Shown: positions 18,358 to 27,280 of the stretch, in pieces
Position numbering within the stretch: the first letter of the stretch is position 1
How the letters are laid out: each line of letters starts with the position of its first letter
Origin: SVFI01 sp045588655
GTDB lineage: Bacteria > Bacillota > Clostridia > Lachnospirales > Lachnospiraceae
Length of the DNA: 64,000 bases
Assembly (NCBI GenBank): GCA_045588655.1
Contig: JAZNEP010000015.1
Location: 13,967-77,966 of the forward strand
Reading direction: 5' to 3'
Notes under the pieces: model-generated
What the model was told of the DNA's origin: nothing
Seen by the model: only the letters and a program-made list of their open reading frames with translations
Database searches by the model: none
Translations under genes and position numbers: made by a program

Positions 18358-18969
18358 TCATACACATTTTTTCACATAAACATTTTCTTCCAGTACATAT
18401 CCCATTCTCTTTAAGTATGCCACATGTAACTCGGCTTTCATAGAAAAACGCAACTCTTGTATCCCTCTTTTTGCCATAGTAGCATACAAAAACTCCCCGA
18501 CAGAGCAATCTCTGTATGCCGGGGTGGAATAATCCAATAAAATGTCATATACACCTTCTTTTACTTTTTTTCCAAGAAATATACCGGCCGGATTTGACTC
18601 ACAACAAATAATGTATGCTATATCTGCCTCCTTCACATCCAGCAAAATTCCCGGGAAAAATTTCTCAATATCATCCTTATAATAGGTAAGTAGATATAAA
18701 AGGAAGGCATCATCCGCCTGTCCATCAATTAAATCGTAATGTTTATCTGTTTTCATTAATTTCACTAAATTGTACACATTAATTACAATTAGGAAAAAAT
18801 TTAATAACGCGGTCGGGTACGTATGTATAATGACTGCATAAGTCGTAAAAATTACACTTCCTATTGTATTAATTATGCGAAGCTTCACTACCGAAGACAT
18901 CAGCATTGAAATTACAACGATGATGGACCCAAGATAACCAATCATCTCTATCAGCATTGCACTATCCAT
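18358..18969 (-). CDS. YgjV-like membrane protein with a C-terminal GNAT-like region
   Basis: A 203-residue protein. The first 75 residues hold three membrane spans and match the YgjV/Imp family of small inner-membrane proteins (MIGYLGSIIVVISMLMSS and a TYAVIIHTYPTALLNF segment). The rest is soluble and resembles an acetyltransferase fold, ending with HVAYLKRMGYV, a pattern of the last helix and strand in GNAT enzymes. The start has AGAGGA six bases upstream. It is followed within 40 bases by the secreted protein gene and preceded by the DUF1349 gene, all in one direction. Enzyme activity of the C-terminal part is unproven; a glycine-rich acetyl-CoA loop is not obvious. Confidence 0.65.
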   Translation of the reverse strand: MDSAMLIEMIGYLGSIIVVISMLMSSVVKLRIINTIGSVIFTTYAVIIHTYPTALLNFFLIVINVYNLVKLMKTDKHYDLIDGQADDAFLLYLLTYYKDDIEKFFPGILLDVKEADIAYIICCESNPAGIFLGKKVKEGVYDILLDYSTPAYRDCSVGEFLYATMAKRGIQELRFSMKAELHVAYLKRMGYVLEENVYVKKCV

Positions 18970-19008
18970 TTTCTTTCCTCTTTCTCTGTAAATCCCATAT
19001 TTTTTAAT

Positions 19009-19605
19009 CTAGTAACCGGCTCTGATATTGTCCACTCTCTTATTCTCTATGGAAATTTCACTATAATATCGATTTCCGCCTTCTCCCACCGGTGCTTGCG
19101 CTTCAAATCCTACTTTCACGTTTTTCCCAACCGGTAATGTGAATACTCTTACCATCTGATATTCTTGTCCATCTACCGAATAGTGAAAAGCAAAACAATC
19201 ATCCACACGTGAAATCTGCAACCATACACTATTTCCATCCATAACAGGTCCGTTACAATCATCTGAAATTCGATTTGTCACAACGGATACCACTGCCGGC
19301 TTTCTACATGGCAAATCCGAGTTTTCCAGTGCAAGCTTCGCCCATACATTCTCATTTTCATATACAAGAAGCGCCGCCGCATCATATAGGTTTTTAAACT
19401 CTAATTTTACTTTTGTCTTAAACACAAAATCCCCTGTCATTTCCGTATAGTAAAGCGATGCAGACGCTACCGGCTCAGGAAATGCTCCATTCTCTTTTAC
19501 CGGACTATTAAAATAATCTGTTTTCTCCGGTGCATATACCATAAGAACCCCATCCTTATACTCTGCTTTACTTTCATTCACCCATTTGAAATTCTCAAAA
19601 TTCAT
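19009..19605 (-). CDS. DUF1349 family protein (concanavalin-like fold)
   Basis: A 198-residue soluble protein of the DUF1349 family, which adopts a concanavalin A-like jelly roll related to carbohydrate-binding proteins. The pattern FVFKTKVKLEFKNLYDAAALLVYENENVWAKLALE is characteristic, as is the final strand set (VGFEAQAP and RYYSEISIE). No signal peptide or catalytic pair is visible. The ATG at 19605 has GGGAGG about 11 bases upstream. A longer frame to 19728 overlaps the small membrane gene and lacks a ribosome binding site. It is the last gene of a cluster with two zinc-ribbon/membrane genes upstream. Ligand unknown. Confidence 0.8.
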   Translation of the reverse strand: MNFENFKWVNESKAEYKDGVLMVYAPEKTDYFNSPVKENGAFPEPVASASLYYTEMTGDFVFKTKVKLEFKNLYDAAALLVYENENVWAKLALENSDLPCRKPAVVSVVTNRISDDCNGPVMDGNSVWLQISRVDDCFAFHYSVDGQEYQMVRVFTLPVGKNVKVGFEAQAPVGEGGNRYYSEISIENKRVDNIRAGY

Positions 19606-19645
19606 CCTTCTTTTTTCCTCCCAATTCAATACCAATTTATGAATA

Positions 19646-19849
19646 TTAGAAATCCTTCTTATCTTCTTGCGAAATAATATGTATTGGCTCTTTAAAATAT
19701 TGTTGCTCCTCATCCACAGACTCCCCAATGACTACTGTTTCTTTCACACAGCGTACTGTGAACCAGAGCGCAATCCCTGTTCCACAAAAAAGTCCAACTA
19801 ATACAGCAAATAGTAATAATGCTCCCATTGAAATTGTATCCGTTTGCAT
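19646..19849 (-). CDS. Small single-span membrane protein
   Basis: A 67-residue protein with one clear N-terminal membrane span (about residues 7-31, MGALLLFAVLVGLFCG) followed by a short acidic and basic cytoplasmic tail. It is real rather than a shadow: TAGGA lies seven bases before the ATG, it begins nine bases after the stop of the zinc-ribbon gene, and it is in the same frame-direction as its neighbours. It is probably translated with the zinc-ribbon gene upstream and the DUF1349 gene 40 bases downstream. I do not recognise the family. Confidence 0.7.
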   Translation of the reverse strand: MQTDTISMGALLLFAVLVGLFCGTGIALWFTVRCVKETVVIGESVDEEQQYFKEPIHIISQEDKKDF

Positions 19850-19858
19850 CTTTTTTTC

Positions 19859-21040
19859 CTACCTTTCTCGTACAAATCTTTTCATTACCTGCGATGTGGT
19901 CTTATCATATATTTTTTTTACACTTACATATGAAAAATATGCAGCCACATATGGAAGGGTTGCAAACAATGCAATCCACGTGAAGACATTCATTAATATA
20001 TTATTCCACATCTTAATATCACCAAGTTCATTTGCGGTTGTATAAAAAACAAGTACACTAATGAGATTTATTATCAACGCCCACATTGCAAATGTTTTTA
20101 CGACTTTACTTCTCTTTATTGGAATCATTCCGACCACTTTCCCGGTCTGCCCATTCACCACAAAGGTGTATGTTTTTCCCTCACATTCAAGTGTCATGAA
20201 CCATGCCGGCATAAGAACATAATCAGATTTTAAAACCTCAAGCTGTGGCTTTGTATAGACCAACTTTGCCGATTTATTATCCACAGTATGACTCACCGCC
20301 CTATCAAATAATTCCTTTGCCATACCGCGCGCTGCAAGATTCGTTTCCTCCGCACTCATGTCGTATCTGTCTGCATAAAACCCGGACAAATATTCCGCCT
20401 CAAACGGCTTTTTTGCGCTCATATTATACGGTTCCAAACGTTTAGCAATCAAATCTCCCAATTGAGATGAGGTAGAAACAGCAAGATCCTTGAATGTGTG
20501 TTTTACTTCCCTTGCATAAGAAATCCTTTTTGTCAAATACGAACTACTACTCTCATATCTCCATATCTGATCATCATAATATTCTATATCATATAGTCGA
20601 TAGGGTATATAAATCCCACGAAGATTTTGCATAGAATAACCTTTTAATTCTTCCGGATTCACATATGAATTTTCAATTCGTTCTTGTATTTTTTGCATTG
20701 CCTGTTCTTGCTTTATTTGAAACGGTATGATATAACTTGGTCTAAGCTCTCCGGAAATGCGATCAAACGCGATGGTGGACTGTCCACAGTAGGCACAAAA
20801 CTTCGCTGATTCCACACCATTCACCACAATCTCTGCTCCACATGATGTACAGCTAAAAATCTTACATGCCATCAGATCTTCCGACATAATCGGCACTTCG
20901 TCCGGGGCACTTGCCTGTGCCTCTGCCTTTATGTCCAGTTCTCCAATCTCATATATCGTTCCACAAAAGCGACATTCCATTTTTCCAGTTTCCAAATTGT
21001 ACTCTAATGTACTGCCACAACCTAAACATTGATATCTCAC
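19859..21040 (-). CDS. TFIIB-type zinc ribbon membrane protein
   Basis: A 393-residue protein with two N-terminal zinc ribbons: CLGC/CRFC (residues 5-26) and CTSC/CAYC (about 64-85). A long globular region follows, including YIIPFQIKQEQA, typical of this family, and three to four C-terminal membrane spans (about 318-380). The start is GTG at 21040, with AAGGAT nine bases upstream. A consensus promoter lies about 110 bases upstream (21147-21175). It heads a cluster with a small membrane protein and the DUF1349 protein. Proteins of this type are common in clostridia but have no assigned function. Confidence 0.75.
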   Translation of the reverse strand: MRYQCLGCGSTLEYNLETGKMECRFCGTIYEIGELDIKAEAQASAPDEVPIMSEDLMACKIFSCTSCGAEIVVNGVESAKFCAYCGQSTIAFDRISGELRPSYIIPFQIKQEQAMQKIQERIENSYVNPEELKGYSMQNLRGIYIPYRLYDIEYYDDQIWRYESSSSYLTKRISYAREVKHTFKDLAVSTSSQLGDLIAKRLEPYNMSAKKPFEAEYLSGFYADRYDMSAEETNLAARGMAKELFDRAVSHTVDNKSAKLVYTKPQLEVLKSDYVLMPAWFMTLECEGKTYTFVVNGQTGKVVGMIPIKRSKVVKTFAMWALIINLISVLVFYTTANELGDIKMWNNILMNVFTWIALFATLPYVAAYFSYVSVKKIYDKTTSQVMKRFVRER

Positions 21041-21146
21041 TTTTCTTTATCCTTTCATTCTGTCTTTCTTCTTATGTCATCACTCTTGCCGTCCGCTTTT
21101 TCACAAAATCTATGGACCGCTTAGTATGGTGTAATCTCCCCCAAAA

Positions 21147-21175
21147 ATAATAATCCAACCATAATTAACTGTCAA
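21147..21175 (-). promoter_or_regulatory. Promoter of the zinc-ribbon operon
   Basis: On the minus strand, TTGACA (21170-21175) and TATTAT (21147-21152) are separated by 17 bases. It leaves a 5' untranslated region of about 100 bases with no further signal that I recognise. Confidence 0.75.
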
Positions 21176-21211
21176 GAAAACATGTAAGTCATCTATCTTC
21201 TTTCAAAAAAA

Positions 21212-21248
21212 CGTGGAGTATCTGCCCTAACAGGCCAAATACTCCACG
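21212..21248 (-). terminator. Terminator after the two-component operon
   Basis: A 10-bp perfect inverted repeat, CGTGGAGTAT with ATACTCCACG, is followed on the minus strand by TTTTTTTG. It lies 34 bases after the histidine kinase stop. Confidence 0.9.
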
Positions 21249-21281
21249 GGTAATAACACTTCCTAATTTGTTCTAAAAAAA

Positions 21282-23000
21282 TTATTTCCTTCTAGGCTTT
21301 TTTGTAAAATGCAGTGTCGCTTCAAACATCCTATCCTTATACAAAAGCTGAAGCTTAAAATGATGAAGCATCGCTATATTCTGTACGATAGCAAGACCAA
21401 GACCACCGCCCTTTTGATCCGTGCGATTTTCGTCTCCTGTAACAAAAGGCTCGCAAAGTGAATTCATCTTATCGGAAAGATCGGTTTCACAGCGGTTATG
21501 AAGTGTAAGCTTCTCATCCGAAAGCTTCATAACAATTTCACTGTCAGCAGGCGCATGCATCAGCGCATTTACCAAAAGATTATCCAAGGCTTCCGTCAGC
21601 AATATCGGATCTCCGCTCACCACGCCGTTCCCCTCTGTCCTAATCATAAATCCACGCTCACTTATCATGTCCTTATGTTTGTCTAAAAGTGAAATAAATA
21701 TAGCATATAAATCAACCCGCTCCTTAATTAGCCGTTCCGGATGAGTTTCAAGCTTAGATAATGTTAAAATATCTTCAATCGTGTGATTCATATATGCAAT
21801 ACCGGACTGAATGGATTTTAAGTAATGCTCACGCTTCTGTGTATCCATGTTCATCTGTAGATTCTCGGCGTAACCGGAAATAGACATCAGCGGACTTTTT
21901 AAATCATGCGCCATGGTGTTCATCAACGTCTTGCGATAATCTTCCATCCTATACTGCGCTTTAAAACGTGTATAGGTGATATGTGCAAAGAGCAATGCCA
22001 AAAGAACTGCAATGATATGGCAAATCACGATTACGGGCCAAAGAATAAATCCATATTCATCAAACAAATCCAGCGAAGTAGCGGTTAACAATATGTACTC
22101 ATGTCCATCCGGACCATTCATTATCGTCGTATCCACTTGATAAAAATCGAAAAGTGAGCTACTGTATTCTGTTCCCGATGAACCATCTCTGTGTTCCTGC
22201 ACTTGTGCCAGAGCACGGTCAAGATACATCTTCGTACTCATGGCCGGATAATATATTAAACCAAAGGAAGTATCTGCCAGCGCTTCATCATAACCGATAA
22301 CTATAGGACCGAGCACGGTTACGTCCGTACCACTTTTACAAACCCGTATATATTCCGATGTGTCAGCAGGAGTATAATCAAAGTTATGAGATGCAACCTT
22401 TTTATTTGATTCATCCAAAGGTACAAGTGATATCTCACCCGGAAGAAACGTATCATCTTTTAAATAGAATTCATCCGCTTTTATCTCGAGCTGTCCAAAT
22501 TCATCATATGTTAGAAAATACATCAGCGAAGCATCGTTGGCCATGTCTGCATCCCAGGTTTTCCACAGATCAGACGCGGTATCATAATCACAAACGTACA
22601 GCTGCATTATTGGCTCCTGTTGTGTATTGTCACGGGCAAAGAGAAAGGCGGTTCTTTCACAATCCGTAACCATTTCTCCTGTCGTATTGTCATAGAGAAC
22701 GGACATTGTAGAAAACACTTCACCACTGACACAAAGCTGCCATTTCAGTTGATTGAATTGTGTACCGCTTCTATCACCATTCCAATCATTACTGATATAT
22801 TCCACAATATCATTTGTCTTTTGGGAAAGATGCAACATTCGATTCGAACGAAGCGACTGTGTAAGCATTACGCAAAGCAAGACGCAAAGCATGGTACAAA
22901 ATAAAATTGCTCCCACACACTTTCTAAAAAACACGCTTCTGAACGTATAACGTTTTGCATGTCGCAAATAGCTCGTATTCTTATTTTTTTTCACTTTCAT
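21282..23000 (-). CDS. Sensor histidine kinase with a large extracellular domain
   Basis: A 572-residue membrane sensor kinase. Membrane spans at about 29-50 and 319-340 flank a 270-residue extracellular domain that I cannot assign to a known sensor fold. A phosphoacceptor motif AHDLKSPL carries His365, followed by the HATPase region with the N-box EALDNLLVNALMHA and GGGLGLAIV. It phosphorylates the OmpR-type regulator encoded 27 bases upstream. The start is either the ATG at 23000, closely after AAAGG, or a GTG two codons later with better spacing. There is no target operon nearby in the same direction apart from the downstream zinc-ribbon cluster, which has its own promoter; the stimulus is unknown. 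Confidence 0.88.
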   Translation of the reverse strand: MKVKKNKNTSYLRHAKRYTFRSVFFRKCVGAILFCTMLCVLLCVMLTQSLRSNRMLHLSQKTNDIVEYISNDWNGDRSGTQFNQLKWQLCVSGEVFSTMSVLYDNTTGEMVTDCERTAFLFARDNTQQEPIMQLYVCDYDTASDLWKTWDADMANDASLMYFLTYDEFGQLEIKADEFYLKDDTFLPGEISLVPLDESNKKVASHNFDYTPADTSEYIRVCKSGTDVTVLGPIVIGYDEALADTSFGLIYYPAMSTKMYLDRALAQVQEHRDGSSGTEYSSSLFDFYQVDTTIMNGPDGHEYILLTATSLDLFDEYGFILWPVIVICHIIAVLLALLFAHITYTRFKAQYRMEDYRKTLMNTMAHDLKSPLMSISGYAENLQMNMDTQKREHYLKSIQSGIAYMNHTIEDILTLSKLETHPERLIKERVDLYAIFISLLDKHKDMISERGFMIRTEGNGVVSGDPILLTEALDNLLVNALMHAPADSEIVMKLSDEKLTLHNRCETDLSDKMNSLCEPFVTGDENRTDQKGGGLGLAIVQNIAMLHHFKLQLLYKDRMFEATLHFTKKPRRK

Positions 23001-23027
23001 TCATCCTTTCTTTGCGGGAACAAAGAA

Positions 23028-23705
23028 TCACTCTGAAATTTTATACCCCTTGGTAACAACGGTCTGAATTTGTCTACCACAAGTCCCCAGCGCTTTTCGA
23101 AGCTTTTTGATATGATTGTCAAGAACACGCTCGTTTCCATCATAATCATATCCCCAAATGCGAAGAAGCAACGTTTCACGATCAACCACCAGATTTTTAT
23201 TCTCCATGAGGCAACGAAGCAATGCAAACTCTTTCGGCGAAAGACGAATCTCTTCATTTTTAGCAGTTACCGTAAAACGAGTCGGATTAAGGCTTATGTT
23301 ACCACAACAGATTTCGTCACCGGCCACCAACCCCTTATCTCGCTTTAACAGTGCCGTACACTTAGCATGTAATGTTGCCAGCGAGAACGGTTTGGTAATG
23401 TAGTCATCTGCCCCGAGTCCGTATCCATAAAGCGCATCCTCCTCCCCAATGCGCGCTGTAATAAATATAATAGGGACTATGCTGGTTTCACGAACGGTGC
23501 GACAGATTTCAAATCCATTTATTTTCGGTAGCATAATATCCAGAAGAATCAGGTCAAAGGATTTCTCATAAATCATGGCAAGCGCTTCTTCGCCATCTTT
23601 TGCGCAGTGCATATCGAAACGCTCCGCCGGATGTTCTGTAAAATAATCATATACCACTTCGCTGATACGCGAATCATCTTCAACGAGCAAAATCTGATAC
23701 GCCAT
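23028..23705 (-). CDS. OmpR-family response regulator
   Basis: A 225-residue response regulator. The receiver has the acidic pair EDD at 9-11, the phosphorylated Asp56 in LLDIMLP, and a lysine in the TKPF motif near 108. The C-terminal winged helix begins with LSPKEFALLRCLMENKN and ends with VVTKGYKIS, the classical OmpR/PhoB pattern. It partners the histidine kinase downstream. The start has AGGAGG four bases upstream. Upstream of it, 130 bases separate it from the beta-galactosidase; an inverted repeat there (23745-23780) could be a binding site but shows no other support. Confidence 0.92.
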   Translation of the reverse strand: MAYQILLVEDDSRISEVVYDYFTEHPAERFDMHCAKDGEEALAMIYEKSFDLILLDIMLPKINGFEICRTVRETSIVPIIFITARIGEEDALYGYGLGADDYITKPFSLATLHAKCTALLKRDKGLVAGDEICCGNISLNPTRFTVTAKNEEIRLSPKEFALLRCLMENKNLVVDRETLLLRIWGYDYDGNERVLDNHIKKLRKALGTCGRQIQTVVTKGYKISE

Positions 23706-23834
23706 GCGACCTCCTTTCCAAATTCTTTCTATTCCCGGTTTCTTACGTGGTCCTTCGTTAAAAATGTGCTACAACCACGTCTTATATAAAGGATACTGTA
23801 ACCATGTGTCTTTTATTTATCCGTCTGGATATTT

Positions 23835-25898
23835 TTAACAATCTTCTTCTAAAATCAAAATACCATATGCCTCAAGAATTACCGCACCTGATATTTCACT
23901 ATCCGTCAAAATATCTTTATATTTTTCCCTCTCTCCCATCGTCGTGGAAAACAGAATCGTTTTCTCTTCCTCCGAGAAATTACCCACAAAAATGTACCGC
24001 TTCGTTTCATTTTCCCTGCAGGTTATCCCGATTCCTTCCGGAATGTCTGCGTTACTGAGAATGCCCGTGACTTCTGCTTCTTCGACAAGTTTCCGACAAA
24101 TCTCCTCTATCAGGCGCTCCTCACAATTGGCAGCTAAATGATATGCATATCCGAGACCATATTTATTTTTCGTAACCACGGAAGCACCTTCATAATAATC
24201 TTTCCCATATACTGCCAATGTCTCCGCCGTTGTCGTATGAATTATCTCACAAAGCTCTTTCAGTCTGTAGTGGTTCTCATCCCAATATGTCTCATTGTAC
24301 TCTTCCTCAAAAAGCGCATCGACTTCTTCCACCCACAGTCCAAGAACATCAGAGAGTTTCTCAGGTGTTGCTTCGCCCATGAAACAAAGATCTGTCTCAT
24401 CAACTACCCCTGTAAATGCAGTTGTCAATAACACTCCGCCATTTTTGACAAATTCCCTCATTTTGGACTGAATATCATTATGAAACATGTAAAGCATAGG
24501 CGCGATTACAATTTTATATTCTGCAAAATCTGCTCTGGAATCCAGAACATCGACTCCTATCCCTCTTTGCCAGAAATACTTGTAATACTGTGTACAAAGA
24601 TTATCATAATCCAATCCTATATTTCTTGGGCCGTTTGACTGGTTTAGCGCCCATTTGCTTTCTTTATCGTAAATAATTGCAACCTGTGCCGGATTCTCAC
24701 TTCCGTATACCCTTTCAGATATCTTTTCTATATCCGCTCCAAGCGCAGCAACTTCCCGAAACACTCGTGTATTTTCCGTTCCAACATGTGATATCACGGC
24801 AGAATGCATCTTCTCTGCGCTTCCCCTTGACTGACGAATCTGAAAATATAATCCACTTTCCGAACCATGACCTATCGCATTTAGTACGGCCAGCCTGTGC
24901 ATCCCCGGTTTTTTCAACTTACTTACCGGTCGCCAGTTAACCGTGGATGGTGTACATTCCATCAATAAAAATGGCTGCTTTTTCAAACCTCTCATATAGT
25001 CATGTGTGAAGCTTTCTTTATATGCTTCTTTCACATTCTCCCCCGGTGCATGCCAATTCGGATAGCTGTCCCATGAAATAACGTCCAGTTCCTCTGCCAT
25101 ATCCGGATAACACAATCCATCATAAAGTCCCATCATGTTTGCTGTCACCGGTATATCCGGATTTATTGCTTTTACAGCTGCAATCTCCGTCTTCATAAAG
25201 TCGGTTGTCTGATATGTAGTAAATCTCCACCAGTCAAGCCATAAGCCATTAATTGCAGTTTCGCTTATCTCTCCGGGTGCTTCCACTTCATCAAAACTTG
25301 CATATGTATGCGACCAAAAACGAGCCCACCATGCGTGGTTGAGCTTATCAATGGTACCATATTTCGCTTTTAAATACTCTCTAAACGCCTGCTGGCAAAG
25401 TTCACAACGACACTCTCCGCCATATTCATTGGAAATATGCCACATAATAACCGCCGGATGCGATGCATATCTTTGGGCCAGTTTTGTATTAATTATTCGT
25501 ACACGTTCTCTATATACAGGCGATGTCATACAGTGATTGTGTCTAAAACCAAAATGTGCTCTGACACCTCTTTCATCCACTCGTAAAACTTCAGGATATT
25601 TATCTGCAAGCCAATGCGGACGAGCACCTGAAGGTGTCGCAAGATTCACATAAATTCCTGCTCCATATAATTTATCAATGACTTCATCCATCCATTTGAA
25701 ATCAAATTCATTTTCTCTTGGTTCCAGATGTGCCCATGAAAAAATCCCCAAGCTGACATTATTTATATGCGCCTTTTTCATTAGTTCGATATCTTTCTCT
25801 AAAATATCAGGATACGCAATCCATTGATCCGGGTTATAATCCCCACCATGTAACATATGTGGATATTTTGGTGTTATCGCCGCAAATGTCTTTTTCAT
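23835..25898 (-). CDS. GH42 beta-galactosidase
   Basis: A 687-residue glycoside hydrolase family 42 enzyme, the usual length, which hydrolyses terminal beta-galactosides. Domains are the catalytic TIM barrel (about 1-390), a trimerisation domain (about 395-605) and a small C-terminal beta domain. The acid/base is Glu158 in WHISNEYGG and the nucleophile Glu314 in LLMECTPS. Four cysteines that bind zinc in the family are present: Cys123, Cys163, Cys165 and Cys168. No signal peptide, so it is cytoplasmic and would act on imported disaccharides or oligosaccharides. No transporter or regulator lies next to it; the gene downstream is a response regulator. The product is firm, the natural substrate is not. 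Confidence 0.93.
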   Translation of the reverse strand: MKKTFAAITPKYPHMLHGGDYNPDQWIAYPDILEKDIELMKKAHINNVSLGIFSWAHLEPRENEFDFKWMDEVIDKLYGAGIYVNLATPSGARPHWLADKYPEVLRVDERGVRAHFGFRHNHCMTSPVYRERVRIINTKLAQRYASHPAVIMWHISNEYGGECRCELCQQAFREYLKAKYGTIDKLNHAWWARFWSHTYASFDEVEAPGEISETAINGLWLDWWRFTTYQTTDFMKTEIAAVKAINPDIPVTANMMGLYDGLCYPDMAEELDVISWDSYPNWHAPGENVKEAYKESFTHDYMRGLKKQPFLLMECTPSTVNWRPVSKLKKPGMHRLAVLNAIGHGSESGLYFQIRQSRGSAEKMHSAVISHVGTENTRVFREVAALGADIEKISERVYGSENPAQVAIIYDKESKWALNQSNGPRNIGLDYDNLCTQYYKYFWQRGIGVDVLDSRADFAEYKIVIAPMLYMFHNDIQSKMREFVKNGGVLLTTAFTGVVDETDLCFMGEATPEKLSDVLGLWVEEVDALFEEEYNETYWDENHYRLKELCEIIHTTTAETLAVYGKDYYEGASVVTKNKYGLGYAYHLAANCEERLIEEICRKLVEEAEVTGILSNADIPEGIGITCRENETKRYIFVGNFSEEEKTILFSTTMGEREKYKDILTDSEISGAVILEAYGILILEEDC

Positions 25899-25915
25899 AA
25901 GATTATTCTCTCCTA

Positions 25916-26500
25916 TCAGAAGATATTTTCCTCACTTTTATCGATCATAAAGCAATCTTTATATACTACTATGTTTAGCTCATCATTCACGCCGTAGGTT
26001 TTCGTCGTATTTCCTAGCTGGTATAATATAAACCTTGGCCCATTTTTCGTTTGTACAAGTAATTTCACAATCTGTGCAGGACGGTTATTGATTAATACAT
26101 CATCGTTCATATAGCCATAAACTGTTGCCTTCATCTTCTTTCCACGAGACTTTACTTTGACATATCGCACTATAACCCGAATGACTAAAATAGATGCTAC
26201 AATCCCCACTAACAAAAAAGGAAGACAAATAAGCTTCGTTGCAATTCCTTCTCCACTGTTTATCGTAACAATCAGAGTAATAAGCCCGGCTAACCCGAAT
26301 CCAACCGCAAATATTGCAGGGAACCAGACATTCCAAAAATTCAACTCTGCCTCTTTACAATCAATCACAGGATACTCCATATCCGCCTTGGCTGTATCAA
26401 TTCCGGTAGGTGTACCGCAATACGGACAAATCTCCGAAACAACCGGAGCACCACACGATGGACAAGTCTCCTGCTGATTTCTTGTTTTCATTTGTGTCAT
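25916..26500 (-). CDS. Zinc-ribbon protein with two membrane spans
   Basis: A 194-residue protein. An N-terminal zinc ribbon (CPSC and CPYC about 14 residues apart) is followed by two membrane spans (about residues 55-80 and 90-110) and a soluble C-terminal domain of about 80 residues with beta character. The ATG at 26500 is chosen because AGGAG lies nine bases upstream; the longer frame to 26575 lacks this. It ends 18 bases before the beta-galactosidase start, so the two could be cotranscribed. The combination resembles other clostridial zinc-ribbon membrane proteins, with no known function. Confidence 0.7.
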   Translation of the reverse strand: MTQMKTRNQQETCPSCGAPVVSEICPYCGTPTGIDTAKADMEYPVIDCKEAELNFWNVWFPAIFAVGFGLAGLITLIVTINSGEGIATKLICLPFLLVGIVASILVIRVIVRYVKVKSRGKKMKATVYGYMNDDVLINNRPAQIVKLLVQTKNGPRFILYQLGNTTKTYGVNDELNIVVYKDCFMIDKSEENIF

Positions 26501-26625
26501 ATCGTTTATCTCCTTTCGAATTTCAATGCGTAAATAGGCGTTCGCTATCATCCATTTTATCATAAATATCCTCAAAGTAAATCAGCGCTTTATAAATATT
26601 ATCACAGGTTGCCTCACATCTCTGT

Positions 26626-27108
26626 CTACCCAAAATACTCCGACGCATAATACTCTGATGAAAACTCCACATAATAATCCATACCCTCAGGCACCTGTCC
26701 CTGTTCTGCATGCTGAGCGAAAGATTTCATATATAAAAATGCAAATGGCTTTCTTACATAAGGATCAAAGCTTTCCAAAAAGGCCTTGCTCTCCACCTCT
26801 GTGAGATTTGCCGGCACACATACCGCCATCTTCGGCTTAAAAAGAGCTTTGGGCCTCAGTTTCTTTATAAACCCAAATATTACCTTACTAAAAACAGTAT
26901 ATTCCGCCACCACACCCCATTTGGTTGGAGATTCGACCATGATATAAGCATCATCTATATACTGTCTTGCCTCTTTTCCTACTGCCACGATTTCGGAAGT
27001 TTTGATGTTATATGCACATAACACCTCATCTTCCAGTAAAAGTTGTTTTTCTTTGGAATAAATTCGTATTGTTATAGGAGTATACCCCTTTTTATCTATA
27101 TGCGTCAT
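26626..27108 (-). CDS. Short MreB-like protein lacking the second half of the fold
   Basis: A 160-residue protein similar to the first part of actin-like MreB: the strand set TPITIRIYSKEKQ, the VAVGKEAR loop, GVVAEYTVFSKVIFGFIKKL and AVCVPANLTEVESKAFLESF line up with subdomain IA/IB of MreB. The N-terminal phosphate loop of MreB (DLGT) is not evident, and the protein stops before the second phosphate motif (normally DIGGGT). It therefore should not bind ATP as MreB does. The ATG at 27108 has GGAGG six bases upstream. No remainder of an MreB gene is found in any frame downstream. It could be a filament modulator or a decaying gene. Confidence 0.55.
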   Translation of the reverse strand: MTHIDKKGYTPITIRIYSKEKQLLLEDEVLCAYNIKTSEIVAVGKEARQYIDDAYIMVESPTKWGVVAEYTVFSKVIFGFIKKLRPKALFKPKMAVCVPANLTEVESKAFLESFDPYVRKPFAFLYMKSFAQHAEQGQVPEGMDYYVEFSSEYYASEYFG

Positions 27109-27211
27109 TTCTTTCCTCCCCAAATAACATAATATGACATTTATGAATGCCATCGATTCTTTAGCTTATTCTGCAAATGATACAGTTGAACGATGCCCTA
27201 TTTGGGGCGAC

Positions 27212-27280
27212 TCATTCGGCAGCAACATCCAGTTGGTCCATCTCCAGCATTACATTCACATGATGTTTGGCTTCATGGGA
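27212..27280 (-). pseudogene. Out-of-frame relic of an rlmD C-terminal extension
   Basis: Directly after the rlmD stop (27273-27275), another frame on the minus strand reads SHEAKHHVNVMLEMDQLDVAAE and stops at 27212. This resembles the segment that follows CLLS in RlmD/RumA proteins of many gut clostridia, where such a tail (SEAK...VxxxMDELDxTxAE) is continuous with the methyltransferase. A single frameshift near 27278 would restore the join, followed by a second break at 27212. The rest of the extension is not seen. The comparison is from memory. Confidence 0.4.

Noticed and set aside
23745..23780. Inverted repeat ACGTGGT / ACCACGT upstream of the response regulator gene
   Set aside because: The arms are only seven bases with a 22-base loop, no T run follows, and no promoter element is aligned with it. 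It may be coincidence.
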